In this document: piece by piece, positions 42,594-51,326 of the stretch
Numbering within the stretch: position 1 is the stretch's first letter
How the letters are laid out: every line of letters begins with the position of its first letter
Assembly: GCF_900129425.1 (NCBI RefSeq)
Contig: NZ_LT670817.1
Location: 992,001 to 1,056,000 of the forward strand
DNA length: 64,000 nt
Direction of reading: 5' to 3'
Source of the DNA: Bradyrhizobium erythrophlei
GTDB taxonomy: Bacteria; Pseudomonadota; Alphaproteobacteria; Rhizobiales; Xanthobacteraceae
The notes under the pieces: generated by a model
The model's input: the letters and a program-made list of their open reading frames with translations, nothing else
Told to the model about the DNA's origin: nothing
Databases searched by the model: none
Made by a program: the position numbers and the translations under genes

Positions 42594-42785
42594 ATGACCG
42601 GCGATCAATCCAGAGGACTCAAAGTCGGCGACCGTGTTTGTTGGGGAGCCACGACAACGGATCTGGGCACGGTTATCGCAACGTCCTGGAGTGAAGTCAC
42701 CATTTCTTGGGATGACGGAGATGCAAGTTCAGTCTCGCACAACGATATGGTGAAGGTTGAACGGGTGCCTATGAAACCGATGTGA
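42594..42785 (+). CDS. small SH3-like beta-barrel protein
   Basis: 63 residues from ATG 42594; an in-frame start at 42576 is equally possible. GLKVGDRVCWGATTTDLGTV, then VTISWDDGDASSVSHNDMVK looks like a small barrel of the KOW/SH3 type (turn motif GDRV, WDDG). Function unknown. About 70 bp after the small winged-helix gene and possibly co-transcribed. Confidence 0.5.
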   Translation: MTGDQSRGLKVGDRVCWGATTTDLGTVIATSWSEVTISWDDGDASSVSHNDMVKVERVPMKPM

Positions 42786-42960
42786 GCGACTGTTCCGGCA
42801 AGGGTCGAACTGAATCGACGGGCACGGGCGTGGTGTGAGGTTGCAAGATGAACTATTCAAAAGTGAACGCCGAATAACGCCGCTATATCGCGCAACACGA
42901 TGGTTCACAGCAACGCTCGCCCGGGCTTAAAGATCGCTGGGCCCGGACGAGGAAAGGGAG

Positions 42961-42988
42961 CGCCGGTTCACGCCGGCGGGTTTTGTTT
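42961..42988 (+). terminator. rho-independent terminator
   Basis: CGCCGG-TTCACG-CCGGCG stem with GGTTTTGTTT tail on the plus strand. It could end transcription from 42344-42785. It overlaps the 3' end of the minus-strand small ORF at 42968. Confidence 0.55.
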
Positions 42989-43156
42989 GCTTGCCCTAAT
43001 ACCGCGGACCGCCGACTTGCGCGTTGCGCGGTTGGCGGCGCTATCTTCGGCAATCAGTTTCAAAGCCGAAGCTTCGTCGCTACAAGAAGCGATGCTTAGC
43101 CGATCAGCGTACACGATCCACTGATGGCCAATTTCCTTGACCGAATATTCTGTCAT
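42968..43156 (-). CDS. small hypothetical protein
   Basis: 62 residues from ATG 43156. MTEYSVKEIGHQWIVYADRL, then DEASALKLIAEDSAANRATR: short beta strands then a helix, a pattern shared with small orphan Bradyrhizobium proteins (recollection). The end is in a terminator-like hairpin. Weak support, based on composition and ribosome binding site AGGCCTC only. Confidence 0.4.
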   Translation of the reverse strand: MTEYSVKEIGHQWIVYADRLSIASCSDEASALKLIAEDSAANRATRKSAVRGIRASKQNPPA

Positions 43157-43368
43157 TTCGAGGCCTACCACTGTGAGACCCCCAGCCAGAATTGGCATTT
43201 ACACCTGACTGGCCTTACCGTTCGGTTAACTGGCAAAGGAAAGCCGTCAGCACTCGCGCCCCGCATGCGGGCTCCTCTTGGCCAATCCGCTGTTTTGATA
43301 ATCCAGGTAATGGACGCAACGGGTCAACACGGCACTCATTTCTGACACTTCGAGGCGAGACAAACCTG

Positions 43369-44748
43369 ATGTTGCGGAAACTGATCTGGCTCTTGTCGGT
43401 CCTTGTTATCTCGGCGGCTGTGTTTATAGGCGTCGGCCTCGATCGCGCGTTTCGTGTGGTCACCGGTCTTGTGGCGCATGACATCTGCTCAAAAACGTTC
43501 ATATCAGGTTTCGACCCACAAATTGTTTTTGCGGAAACCATCGAACGTCAAGGCGTTCGTCGGCTGAAGTGGGCACTGAACTATGAGGTCGACAGTTCCA
43601 ACAAAGTGGTTCGGGCGTCGTTAGCGGGTTGGGCAGTGAGCCGCGCGGCCTTTCATGATGGACTTGGCTGCATCATTTTGCACGGCTCTGCTGAACCGCT
43701 TCTGCCCAAGTCCAGTATTGCCGAGTTGAAGGTAGCAACGCCGTTGCTGGCGGAAATCGGAGGCCCAACTGCCGTTGAAACGTCCAACCTCAAACTTGAA
43801 GCCGCGCTCGATCACGCCTTTGAGGAGCCCGCGGCGCCGCCCTATCGACGAACCAAGGCAGTTGTTGTTGTGCTGGATGGGGCCATCGTTGCTGAGCGCT
43901 ATGCCCCTAATGTCGGCATCGATACGCCACTGCTCGGGTTCTCCATGACCAAATCTGTGGTCAATGCACTGGTCGGAATTCTGGTCGAACAGGGCCGGCT
44001 TTCCGTCGCGGAGCCAGCACCGATCGCAGAATGGCGCAACGACACCAATCCGCGTCGCGACATTACGATCGAACATCTGATGCGCATGACGAGCGGCCTC
44101 GCATTGGATGAAGATAAACTCGGCTTCGACGCTTCCAGCCAGATGGTCTATTTGCACAACGACATGGCGGCATACGCAGCACGCGCGACCGTCGTCGCCC
44201 CGCCGGCTACCCGGTTTGCTTACAGCAGTCCAAGCGTTCAACTGCTGGCGCGGATAATTCGTGACAGTGTCGGCGGTCCTGAGCAGACCTTGGAATTTGC
44301 GTGGCGTGAACTCTTCAACCCACTTGGAATGCGAGACGTTACTCTGGAATTCGACGCAACTGGCACGCTTCAAGGTTCATCCTATATGTTTGCAAGCGCG
44401 AGAGATTGGGCGCGGTTCGGGTTGCTCTATCTGTACGACGGTGTGGTTGGCGGCCGCCGCATCTTGCCGAATGGCTGGGTCGAGTTTTCGGCGAGAGCGA
44501 CACTTGATACCGATTATGGCGCCGGCTTCTGGACCAATCGCAGCCATAACCAGCAAGCCGTTAATCGAGTCAGCTGGGGCATGCCGCGGGACGCATTTTT
44601 TGCCCTGGGGAATCTTGGCCAGATAATTGTCATCTTGCCATCTCAGCAGCTCGTCATCGTTCGCCTTGGCGACTCCGTCGATCCGCTCGGAGAAATGCGC
44701 GGCTTGGCGCGATTGGTGCGCGAAGTCATTTCCGCGACCCCGCGTTAG
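43369..44748 (+). CDS. membrane-anchored serine hydrolase (beta-lactamase/CubicO type)
   Basis: 459 residues from ATG 43369, preceded by GAGGCGAG. One N-terminal membrane helix (KLIWLLSVLVISAAVFIGVG). Class-C-type motifs: Ser192-x-x-Lys195 (GFSMTKSVVNALVG) and Tyr285-Ser (FAYSSPSVQLLARII) for the usual YxN. The third motif (HxG) is not clear; GNLGQIIVI near the C-terminus may stand in. The family includes esterases, D-amino-acid peptidases and penicillin-recognising enzymes. It probably acts in the periplasm. True beta-lactamase activity is not implied. Confidence 0.8.
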   Translation: MLRKLIWLLSVLVISAAVFIGVGLDRAFRVVTGLVAHDICSKTFISGFDPQIVFAETIERQGVRRLKWALNYEVDSSNKVVRASLAGWAVSRAAFHDGLGCIILHGSAEPLLPKSSIAELKVATPLLAEIGGPTAVETSNLKLEAALDHAFEEPAAPPYRRTKAVVVVLDGAIVAERYAPNVGIDTPLLGFSMTKSVVNALVGILVEQGRLSVAEPAPIAEWRNDTNPRRDITIEHLMRMTSGLALDEDKLGFDASSQMVYLHNDMAAYAARATVVAPPATRFAYSSPSVQLLARIIRDSVGGPEQTLEFAWRELFNPLGMRDVTLEFDATGTLQGSSYMFASARDWARFGLLYLYDGVVGGRRILPNGWVEFSARATLDTDYGAGFWTNRSHNQQAVNRVSWGMPRDAFFALGNLGQIIVILPSQQLVIVRLGDSVDPLGEMRGLARLVREVISATPR

Positions 44749-44771
44749 TCGTCGGTGAAGGCGGTCGCTGC

Positions 44772-45080
44772 TCAGTAGGGCACAGAAATTGCGCTTGTGG
44801 TCTCAATCGATGGCGCACACGTCAAAATCGGGCCGTATCGGTAGACATGGCGTCGAAAGAACGGCTCCCAATTTGCAACAGGAAAATGGAGTCTAAAGGG
44901 CGGCCAAGGATAAAGGTAAGTAAGCGGTGGTGGACCAATGCTGCAGCTGGCCTCACTCACCAAATAATCGTCGTATTCCGCAACGTGCCGGTAACGCCGG
45001 GCTTCCGCAGAATTCATCGTCGCTACCGCAGTCGTCCCAAGCACTACCGATGCGGTCAATATCAGCTTTAAGTTTTGCAT
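44772..45080 (-). CDS. small secreted protein
   Basis: 102 residues from ATG 45080 (GAGGGA upstream). Signal peptide MQNLKLILTASVVLGTTAVA, with cleavage near NSAEA. The mature part is rich in aromatic residues and Pro (LTYLYPWPPFRLHFPVANWE) with two Cys. It resembles the gene at 56053-56316 in layout (signal, PxxCxP, aromatic residues), not in sequence. Convergent with the serine hydrolase gene, 23 bp apart. Function unknown. Confidence 0.6.
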   Translation of the reverse strand: MQNLKLILTASVVLGTTAVATMNSAEARRYRHVAEYDDYLVSEASCSIGPPPLTYLYPWPPFRLHFPVANWEPFFRRHVYRYGPILTCAPSIETTSAISVPY

Positions 45081-45709
45081 GAGGTCCCTCGACTCCTGAC
45101 GAGTGGATGGTGCCATGAAATTGTACGTCGAATTGGCAGGTTTGGGAATATGGCTCCGACAGTTCAATCGAGCTTTTCGCAATCCCGGGCGAACGCAAGG
45201 GGTCCAACCAGTAATCCGAGACTATTGCGCGGCATCCAAACGGTGGCCAGGGGAGAGCGGGGACCATTGCCGTACCCACAATGCCCCGAGAGATCCGCGT
45301 CACGACATAACCACCGCCCTGAGCCGCAGCAGAGGTCTGGGTGTCAGAGGCGAGCAGATATGATCTCCTGCTCCTTCGCCGCAAATGCGGGATGACCTCT
45401 CACGGTCCTTCTTCACTCGATGTTGCCTATGTGGTAGCATGCCCAATCATCTAGCGGGTAAAACCTATAATGGGCGCCCGCTGGACTGGCGAACGCTAAC
45501 ATTGCTCCCAAGATCGCGCCAAAATACTGCCGCGTAGATCATCCAGGGTTCGAGCGGCGGAATCAACCTGAAGTAAAGTAATGGGCTGCCAGTACGTACC
45601 GCTGAACACATCACGTTGGTTGATATCGTGCAGTTCTTCTTTTCGATTGGCAATTTGGAGCAATTCCTGACGGTCGGAACTCTCGATGAAACATTGATTT
45701 AGAGAAACC
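45081..45709. other. 629-bp stretch without a supported gene
   Basis: Reading frames on both strands are short or lack a start and ribosome binding site. A minus-strand frame (45496-45709) has normal amino-acid composition but no supporting evidence. No repeats or RNA genes seen. Confidence 0.5.
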
Positions 45710-46180
45710 ATGAAGCATCTGTCGGTTTTCCTTCTCACGGTCACGAGTAGCGCCGCTCTCGCTCAGACAACCGGTACGGTGAATCCGAGCCGCGCTCCCG
45801 CGGAGCCTTCAGTGAAGGAAGATGTCCCGCCCGGCGCCTGTATGCCGATCGGGCTGACCGCTTCTGGAGAAATCGTTTTCCCGATTCAATGCAAGGAGTT
45901 TATCGAACGCCAACGCGGAAAGGCGGTGGAGCAGAAACCCGCTGCAGAAGGGGCGCCCGCGCAGGCCGCAAAGCAGCCGGATAGCGCGCCTCCACCGGAG
46001 AGCAAACCGGTTGCTCAACCCGTCGAAGCACTTCCACTGCCGAAGAAGCGCGTTGAGCAGGAGCCGGGCGAGCGCGCCAAGAGCCCAGAGGATGGCCACC
46101 GCTGCCTCCACTATCGGAGCTACAATGCAGAATCCGGAACTTACACGGGCTTTGACGGACAGCGCCATTCCTGCCCCTAA
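45710..46180 (+). CDS. secreted protein with BA14K-like C-terminus
   Basis: 156 residues. Signal peptide MKHLSVFLLTVTSSAALA-QTT. A Pro/Ala/Gln-rich low-complexity middle (about 70-120) leads to a C-terminal CLHYRSYNAESGTYTGFDGQ then RHSCP, matching the BA14K-family motif (two Cys around RSYDxxSGTYxGxDGxR). BA14K proteins are small immunoreactive or lectin-like surface proteins of rhizobia and Brucella. It is possibly disulfide-bonded. Role here unknown. Confidence 0.72.
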   Translation: MKHLSVFLLTVTSSAALAQTTGTVNPSRAPAEPSVKEDVPPGACMPIGLTASGEIVFPIQCKEFIERQRGKAVEQKPAAEGAPAQAAKQPDSAPPPESKPVAQPVEALPLPKKRVEQEPGERAKSPEDGHRCLHYRSYNAESGTYTGFDGQRHSCP

Positions 46181-47021
46181 GTTCAAGTCGGCACTTGGGA
46201 CATATGTCAGACTAATCCGGCAGAGGCGTGACGGCTCTAGCATTGAAGCGCGGCAGGCGGCGGAATGCGACCGTGCTAATCGACGAGGCCGCCGTCGGCG
46301 CAAAAACGGACCGGCCATACTGGCCAAATTAATCGCTTCCTGAAAACCGGTGACACTCTTGTCGTTAAGAGGACCTAGCAAAGTACACCATTGATCTGCT
46401 GCTGCTTCCTAAAGGCCATTACAGACCAAAGCGTCAGTCCGATCCCTCGGGGAGAATGGACAGACACCACGACAACTGCCGGTCGGCTGATGTGACCATC
46501 TTGGGCGGCTTTCCGGAATTCGAACGCGAATTCATCAAGGCCTAAACAGCGCAGTGTCGCGACCGCGTCCATGGGCGTGGAGTTCGGATGGGGGCGTAAG
46601 CAAAAGCGGACGCCGCACCTGCAAGGGGAAGTCAGGATGCGTAAGGCAAAGGGCGGTTGGTTCGAGAGTTCGGCAGTTCGTATGGAGTTTCGCCGACCAA
46701 GATCAGCCGCGCCAGATAGGCACGGAGGATAGCCATCCTGCCGTTTGAATTATTAAGAAGTTCGCGTTCAACTACTAGCAAACGAGCCTGGGTCGCTGGA
46801 CGTCAAGGTTGCAAATTAACTCTGTCGTGGACCTGACGGATGACGGAATCCACCACCGGGGTGCCTTCCGCAGGCCCATATTGTGCTGAAGGCACATTGC
46901 CGCATACGGATATTTCCTCTGGTGATCGTCTCCGTATTGTCGCAAAGTTACGTGAACATCAGTTCATTCTGGAGAAGTGGGGGCCGAATTATATCTTTCC
47001 GTTCAGAGTAAGGATTAGAAA
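46181..47021. other. 841-bp stretch without a supported gene
   Basis: Only short, mutually overlapping frames. The one starting at 46840 overlaps the more protein-like frame at 47022. No RNA gene, repeat or mobile element was recognised. Base composition is more AT-rich than the che region. Confidence 0.5.
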
Positions 47022-47273
47022 ATGGGCTCGCAATTTACTTTTGGGAATGAAAGTGGAGAAGATATCTACACCCGCGCACAGATTAAGGGTGAAATTTGCC
47101 GGCATGAGTTGTCCCTTCGCAAGATCGATGAAGAGCGCCAGCAGCTCGCGGAAGGACTGGCAAAAAACGATTTTCTGCGGCGACTGATCATTCGCCGACG
47201 TCGCGAAGCCTGGCTGTCGGTTGACCGGACCAAATGGCGCAATCGGGCGTCCAGGTCCATGGCCCTCCGTTAG
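47022..47273 (+). CDS. small hypothetical protein
   Basis: 83 residues with AAGGA 8 bases upstream of the ATG. The mostly helical, charged sequence (YTRAQIKGEICRHELSLRKI, EERQQLAEGLAKNDFLRRLI, then RRRRE) is unlike a random frame. No family recognised. The 515 bp that follow (47274-47788) hold no other gene I can support. Confidence 0.45.
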   Translation: MGSQFTFGNESGEDIYTRAQIKGEICRHELSLRKIDEERQQLAEGLAKNDFLRRLIIRRRREAWLSVDRTKWRNRASRSMALR

Positions 47274-47788
47274 CGAAGGGCGACTAACCAGACATATCGT
47301 TTTTCCGGTTGAGTTTCTCCAACTACGTTGCGGTAAATCCCGGGAAAAGGGACCGGATTTCGAAGCCGCGGTGGTTTTCAAAACCGTATCGCGAGGTCAT
47401 CTCGGCAACAGTTGTTGTGCGACTTGGATTGCTCAATTCCTTGGCCGCAAGTCACGACGCGTCGAATGGCCGGCTAACATGTCCATCGTCGTGATGAACC
47501 CTTTCATTGAACTCTTCGGTCAACGGGCGCAGCGACCCGGATTCTGTCCAAACGGACAATTGCAGCTCCGCGGGGAGGGTAAACGCACCGCAACATCAGC
47601 AATCTGTCATTTCTCGGCGCGAATCGGAGGCCCAATTCAATGGTGAGGAGAAGTTCAGAATTTTGTTAACAGTGCGAAAAAATGCTCAAACGACAATCAG
47701 AAGCATTGAAAACGGAAGGTTTAATGGTTTACATGAGAAAGGGCGCTGAGCGGCCAATTTTGGTATTGGCACAAATCCTGGAACTGTG

Positions 47789-48160
47789 ATGAAGTTGAGC
47801 AAGTACCATCTAACCTCGTTGTCCGCGGACGAATTGTGGGCTCTCCACGAACAGGTAGGGGCAATTCTGTCAGAAAGGATCTCTTCGGAGAAACGCGAGC
47901 TAGAAGAGCGCCTTGCCAAACTGAACGGCAGTTTGAATGCTGATCGAGCGAAGAACAAAAACGAAAATTCGTCGCCCAGTGAACGCCGTGCGGTCCGCCG
48001 GAACTATCCCCCGGTCGTTCCTAAATTCCGAAACCCCTCGGACCCGTCAGAGACTTGGGCCGGTCGCGGTAAGCAGCCTCGGTGGATGGTGGCGCAGCTC
48101 AAGGCAGGCAAGAAAATGGATGATTTCTTGATCGATCGTTCGAAGCGCAGGCGGGGGTAG
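47789..48160 (+). CDS. H-NS-family nucleoid protein
   Basis: 123 residues from ATG 47789; a GTG directly before it is the alternative. An N-terminal oligomerisation helix (SADELWALHEQVGAILSERI, EKRELEERLAKLNGSL) is followed by a flexible linker and the C-terminal AT-hook-like DNA-binding domain (KFRNPSDPSETWAGRGKQPR, WMVAQLKAGKKMDDFLI). H-NS-type proteins silence AT-rich, often foreign, DNA. It sits within the AT-richer region and just upstream of the EPS genes, which it may silence. Confidence 0.85.
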   Translation: MKLSKYHLTSLSADELWALHEQVGAILSERISSEKRELEERLAKLNGSLNADRAKNKNENSSPSERRAVRRNYPPVVPKFRNPSDPSETWAGRGKQPRWMVAQLKAGKKMDDFLIDRSKRRRG

Positions 48161-48400
48161 GACGACGATTTTTGAAGGCGCTGGTGGGCGGCCGTCGGTT
48201 GATCCAAAATTCATAATCCGGGTGCCTTGGCATTCTCGAGTGCTCGAAACGAGCGACCGACGAGGGGTCTCGCGCCGAGGTTGCCCTGATGCCTTGCGAA
48301 TAACGTGCCGCCGCACCGCATTGCCAAGTGCAAGAAGATCCAGCTTCCCTTGTGATCAATTAGTGCGGTGCATCCGCTCAGGCGATCTTGGTATTGAGGT

Positions 48401-49900
48401 CTATTCAGGCCGATAAAACTCGCGCCGGAGCTGCGATGATATGTGCAGGTCCGATCGAGGTCGTGTTTTTAAGTCATCGGGGCGCCGCTCGCGATTGCCG
48501 GCTTTCTGGGCCGAACTCAGATCGATCTCAGAAAAGCTGCCGTCCCAAGGAGCCGCGTCGCTGCTGATATTCCTGAGAGCTAGCTGACGCGCCATGAACG
48601 CATCAACTAGCTCCCTTGGGACATCACTCGTTCCGCCCTGCCCAAAGGTCACCACCGGTGGTAGTTCCGGATGCATAAGAGTATGCGCCATGCCGTACGC
48701 CGGCCAAACCGGAGGGTGACTCAAATTTGGCAACCCGAATTTCGTGGGCTCAGCACAAAAACTACAGCTCTCGACGCTCACGAACCCTGAGTATTGTGAC
48801 AGCTCTTTGTCTAGCCGCAGTTGATATCGAAATGCATCCAAACTTGCAGCAATGCTGACGCCATAGAACCCCGCTAGAAACGTTATCGCCAGATCACGTA
48901 ACGGCCTCTCTCCGAACCAATCGAAGAATCGGGACGGCCATTCAACAAGGTCGCGATTAAGAATGATCGGTAATGAAGCGATCAACGCCACAATGCCGGC
49001 GCTGTAAATGCGGGATGGATAAGCGTACTGAAATTCCCGCGTACGAAGGCCAATCAATTCCGGTACGATTAAAATGCAAAGCGGAACAGCGAACGCAACA
49101 AGAGGAGCGGCGGTCCGGAGAACAAAGTTTTCTCCAATAAGCTTCAAGTAGATCGCCCCCACCAATAGTGCCGCAATAAAGATTCCGCTTATTGCAAACA
49201 CGAACCAATGAAACGCGTCGTGACCCGGACGCGTGGTCTCGCCATAATGACAAATTATTTGAAACGGCAGGGCGAGGACAAGGATTGCAACTAGCGCAAG
49301 CTCCTTGGACGAGACCCTTTTGGATCGCCGGCCGGTATAGACGCCAATTGCCAGCACAATGTTTGACAGCGCGACAATTTCGTAGCTCGCCAGAAGTAAA
49401 AATCCAATAAAGAGCCGCCGGAACGCTTGAGGATCTCGCTCAGCGTCAAGGGAATATACGACGAAAATCGTTGTAAGACCCAATGCAAAAAGGAGCTCCG
49501 TTGCGGCGAAATTGGAAAGAAAGATCGTGGCGGAAATAAACAATGTGACCAGCAGGCTCTTAGTGGGAGCATTCAACCTGGAATTTATAATAATAATCGC
49601 CGGAAGCGCTATCTGACAGTAGGTAACAACTCCGTACGCGAAGGTTGCAAGCTGAATCTGTGAAGGAAAGAAGAGACCGATCAGCCGAACCGGGGCAGTC
49701 GTCCACAGTACGGCAAAAAAGCGTCTCGGCGTTTCTTGGTCCTGTGGATACCACAATGGATCGAGAAACGACTGCACGACAGAGCTTGCTCCGTCCATAA
49801 AAAATTGACGACCAGCAATCGCACTGACAATAAGTACCAAAGTGATAGTCACACTGTGCGCAGCGGCACCGTCCTTCGTGAGCCATGTACGCAAATGCAT
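48401..49900 (-). CDS. polytopic membrane protein, function unknown
   Basis: 499 residues. About nine or ten membrane helices between residues 15 and 385, then a soluble C-terminal tail of about 115 residues. It has the look of a membrane glycosyltransferase or polysaccharide-related protein (RFFAVLWTTAPVRLIGLFFP at the first loop; many aromatic residues), but no diagnostic motif was seen. Cys-x-x-Cys (SCSFCAEPTK) lies in the tail. Minus strand, alone, with an AT-rich promoter region. EPS genes begin downstream on the plus strand. Confidence 0.7.
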   Translation of the reverse strand: MHLRTWLTKDGAAAHSVTITLVLIVSAIAGRQFFMDGASSVVQSFLDPLWYPQDQETPRRFFAVLWTTAPVRLIGLFFPSQIQLATFAYGVVTYCQIALPAIIIINSRLNAPTKSLLVTLFISATIFLSNFAATELLFALGLTTIFVVYSLDAERDPQAFRRLFIGFLLLASYEIVALSNIVLAIGVYTGRRSKRVSSKELALVAILVLALPFQIICHYGETTRPGHDAFHWFVFAISGIFIAALLVGAIYLKLIGENFVLRTAAPLVAFAVPLCILIVPELIGLRTREFQYAYPSRIYSAGIVALIASLPIILNRDLVEWPSRFFDWFGERPLRDLAITFLAGFYGVSIAASLDAFRYQLRLDKELSQYSGFVSVESCSFCAEPTKFGLPNLSHPPVWPAYGMAHTLMHPELPPVVTFGQGGTSDVPRELVDAFMARQLALRNISSDAAPWDGSFSEIDLSSAQKAGNRERRPDDLKTRPRSDLHISSQLRREFYRPE

Positions 49901-50564
49901 GGTGGAACTCGTTTTTTACAACAGAAATTCTGAAAATAGCCTTCGAGAACGATTTATTGATTTGGCCCCGAATAGCGTATTGATTTTAAATGATAATTAA
50001 TATTATTTGTTAAATCAAGCTCATCATTAAAATGGCTCGTTTTAATTCTGTGAGGTTCTCGCCTGTCTAAGCTGTTGTTCTTAGGCTGTTCTTGCTAAAA
50101 AAGATCGGATGCCACTTAAAACGCCAATTAATTTGCCCGCCAGAGCAAGCCCCCAGGCAGGTATCGCAAAGAACGCCCGGTCTGTGGTCAAGGTGAGATC
50201 GACCGGACTGTTCGCCACCGATCCGGTGCTGCGGAAGCTGGGGAAAGCCAACACCTTTAAGACTGGCCACTCCTGGTTGCGCTGGCCGGTTTTGAGAATC
50301 CGGGCACTTCTTTCAACCCGCTGCTCGGCCGCGGCTGTTACGACAGCATGGTCTCGGCGCTTGCGGTTCGCGAAATGCTCGATTGTGCGCCGCATTGCGC
50401 GGATGAGGCTAATGCGGCACCGTGAATACTGTGGTGGAGCATTCGTGGTTCTGCAGAAGAGCGCAAGGTTGCAAGCCGACCGGTCCACGATCTCGTCACC
50501 GCCAATGGCGCGAGTCACGATTGAGGGGGGCGGCTTGGGGACCTGGCGATGGAGTCATGGCCAT
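49901..50564. other. AT-rich intergenic stretch with possible gene fragment
   Basis: 49970-50040 is the most AT-rich patch of the window (runs such as ATAATTAATATTATTTG) and contains an imperfect inverted repeat, a plausible H-NS target and promoter zone for the 499-residue membrane gene. Between 50268 and 50424 a plus-strand frame (FENPGTSFNPLLGRGCYDS) looks coding but has no start, so it may be a remnant. Confidence 0.4.
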
Positions 50565-50762
50565 TCACGGCCGGCGCTTCCTTCGGAATAAAACGACCAC
50601 AAGAAAAATTGCGACAATCGCTGCTATCAAAGCCCCCATGCGAATTTCCTCGCGGGAGAAGCCGACATTGACATGAAAAAAATGACGCAGCACGGCCGCG
50701 GTTATTCCCGCCACCACAACAAACGCAAGAAAGTGCCTCATCCTAGAACTGATTGGATCCAT
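50565..50762 (-). CDS. small two-helix membrane protein
   Basis: 65 residues from ATG 50762. Two membrane helices (FLAFVVVAGITAAVLRHFF and MGALIAAIVAIFLVVVLF) end in RRKRRP. No family recognised. The 564 bp upstream (50763-51326) contain no gene I can support. Confidence 0.5.
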   Translation of the reverse strand: MDPISSRMRHFLAFVVVAGITAAVLRHFFHVNVGFSREEIRMGALIAAIVAIFLVVVLFRRKRRP

Positions 50763-51326
50763 GCCGGGAACAGTCTCCCTTCCAACCTCACGACTGCCGA
50801 CTTCGACGATGTACGGACGCTCGGTCCTCTCCTCGCCTGCCCGCCATTTTAGCGCGCCGCGAGAGCGCGCGAAAGCGGCCAAGACGCGCGTGTCGCCTTG
50901 TTTTGGCGCCTAGCGCAGTCAAGCGCCCATCTTTGGCAGATCGATGAGGACAAGACGGCCGGCCATCCATGCACTTGAGTAAATGGCGGGTAGGGCGGCC
51001 GGCGTCATGGGCGCTAGATTGATCTCGTTTCTGGGCCGATTTACGAACCCAGAAGGATGAGCTCTCAACAGCGCCTAACGATCTCGCCGGAATGGATCGC
51101 TTCATTTCCATTGCTTCGGCTCCGGTACGGTTTTTCTTCTCGAATTATACCAATAAATCGTCTATTTTGGGCTCAGAAAATGTCCCCCTTGCTCTAACGG
51201 CGGCGCAGCGAGGAAATAACCGGCCGACATTTTTTGACGTTTCTGGTCATTTTGCGGAATGTCGTTCCTGCGCATCAACAAGGGTGAACAAGTGGCGAAT
51301 GGGTCCAACCGTAGTCGAGCGGTGCT

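Noticed and set aside
45496..45744. Minus-strand frame with normal amino-acid composition
   Set aside because: No ribosome binding site or family, and it overlaps the start of the BA14K-like gene on the other strand.
46840..47187. Plus-strand 115-codon frame
   Set aside because: Overlaps the frame at 47022, which has a better ribosome binding site and composition; cannot both be used over most of their length.
50268..50424. Protein-like frame ending in DCAPHCADEANAAP
   Set aside because: A stop lies just upstream and no start codon is present, so no gene is called; only noted as possible fragment.
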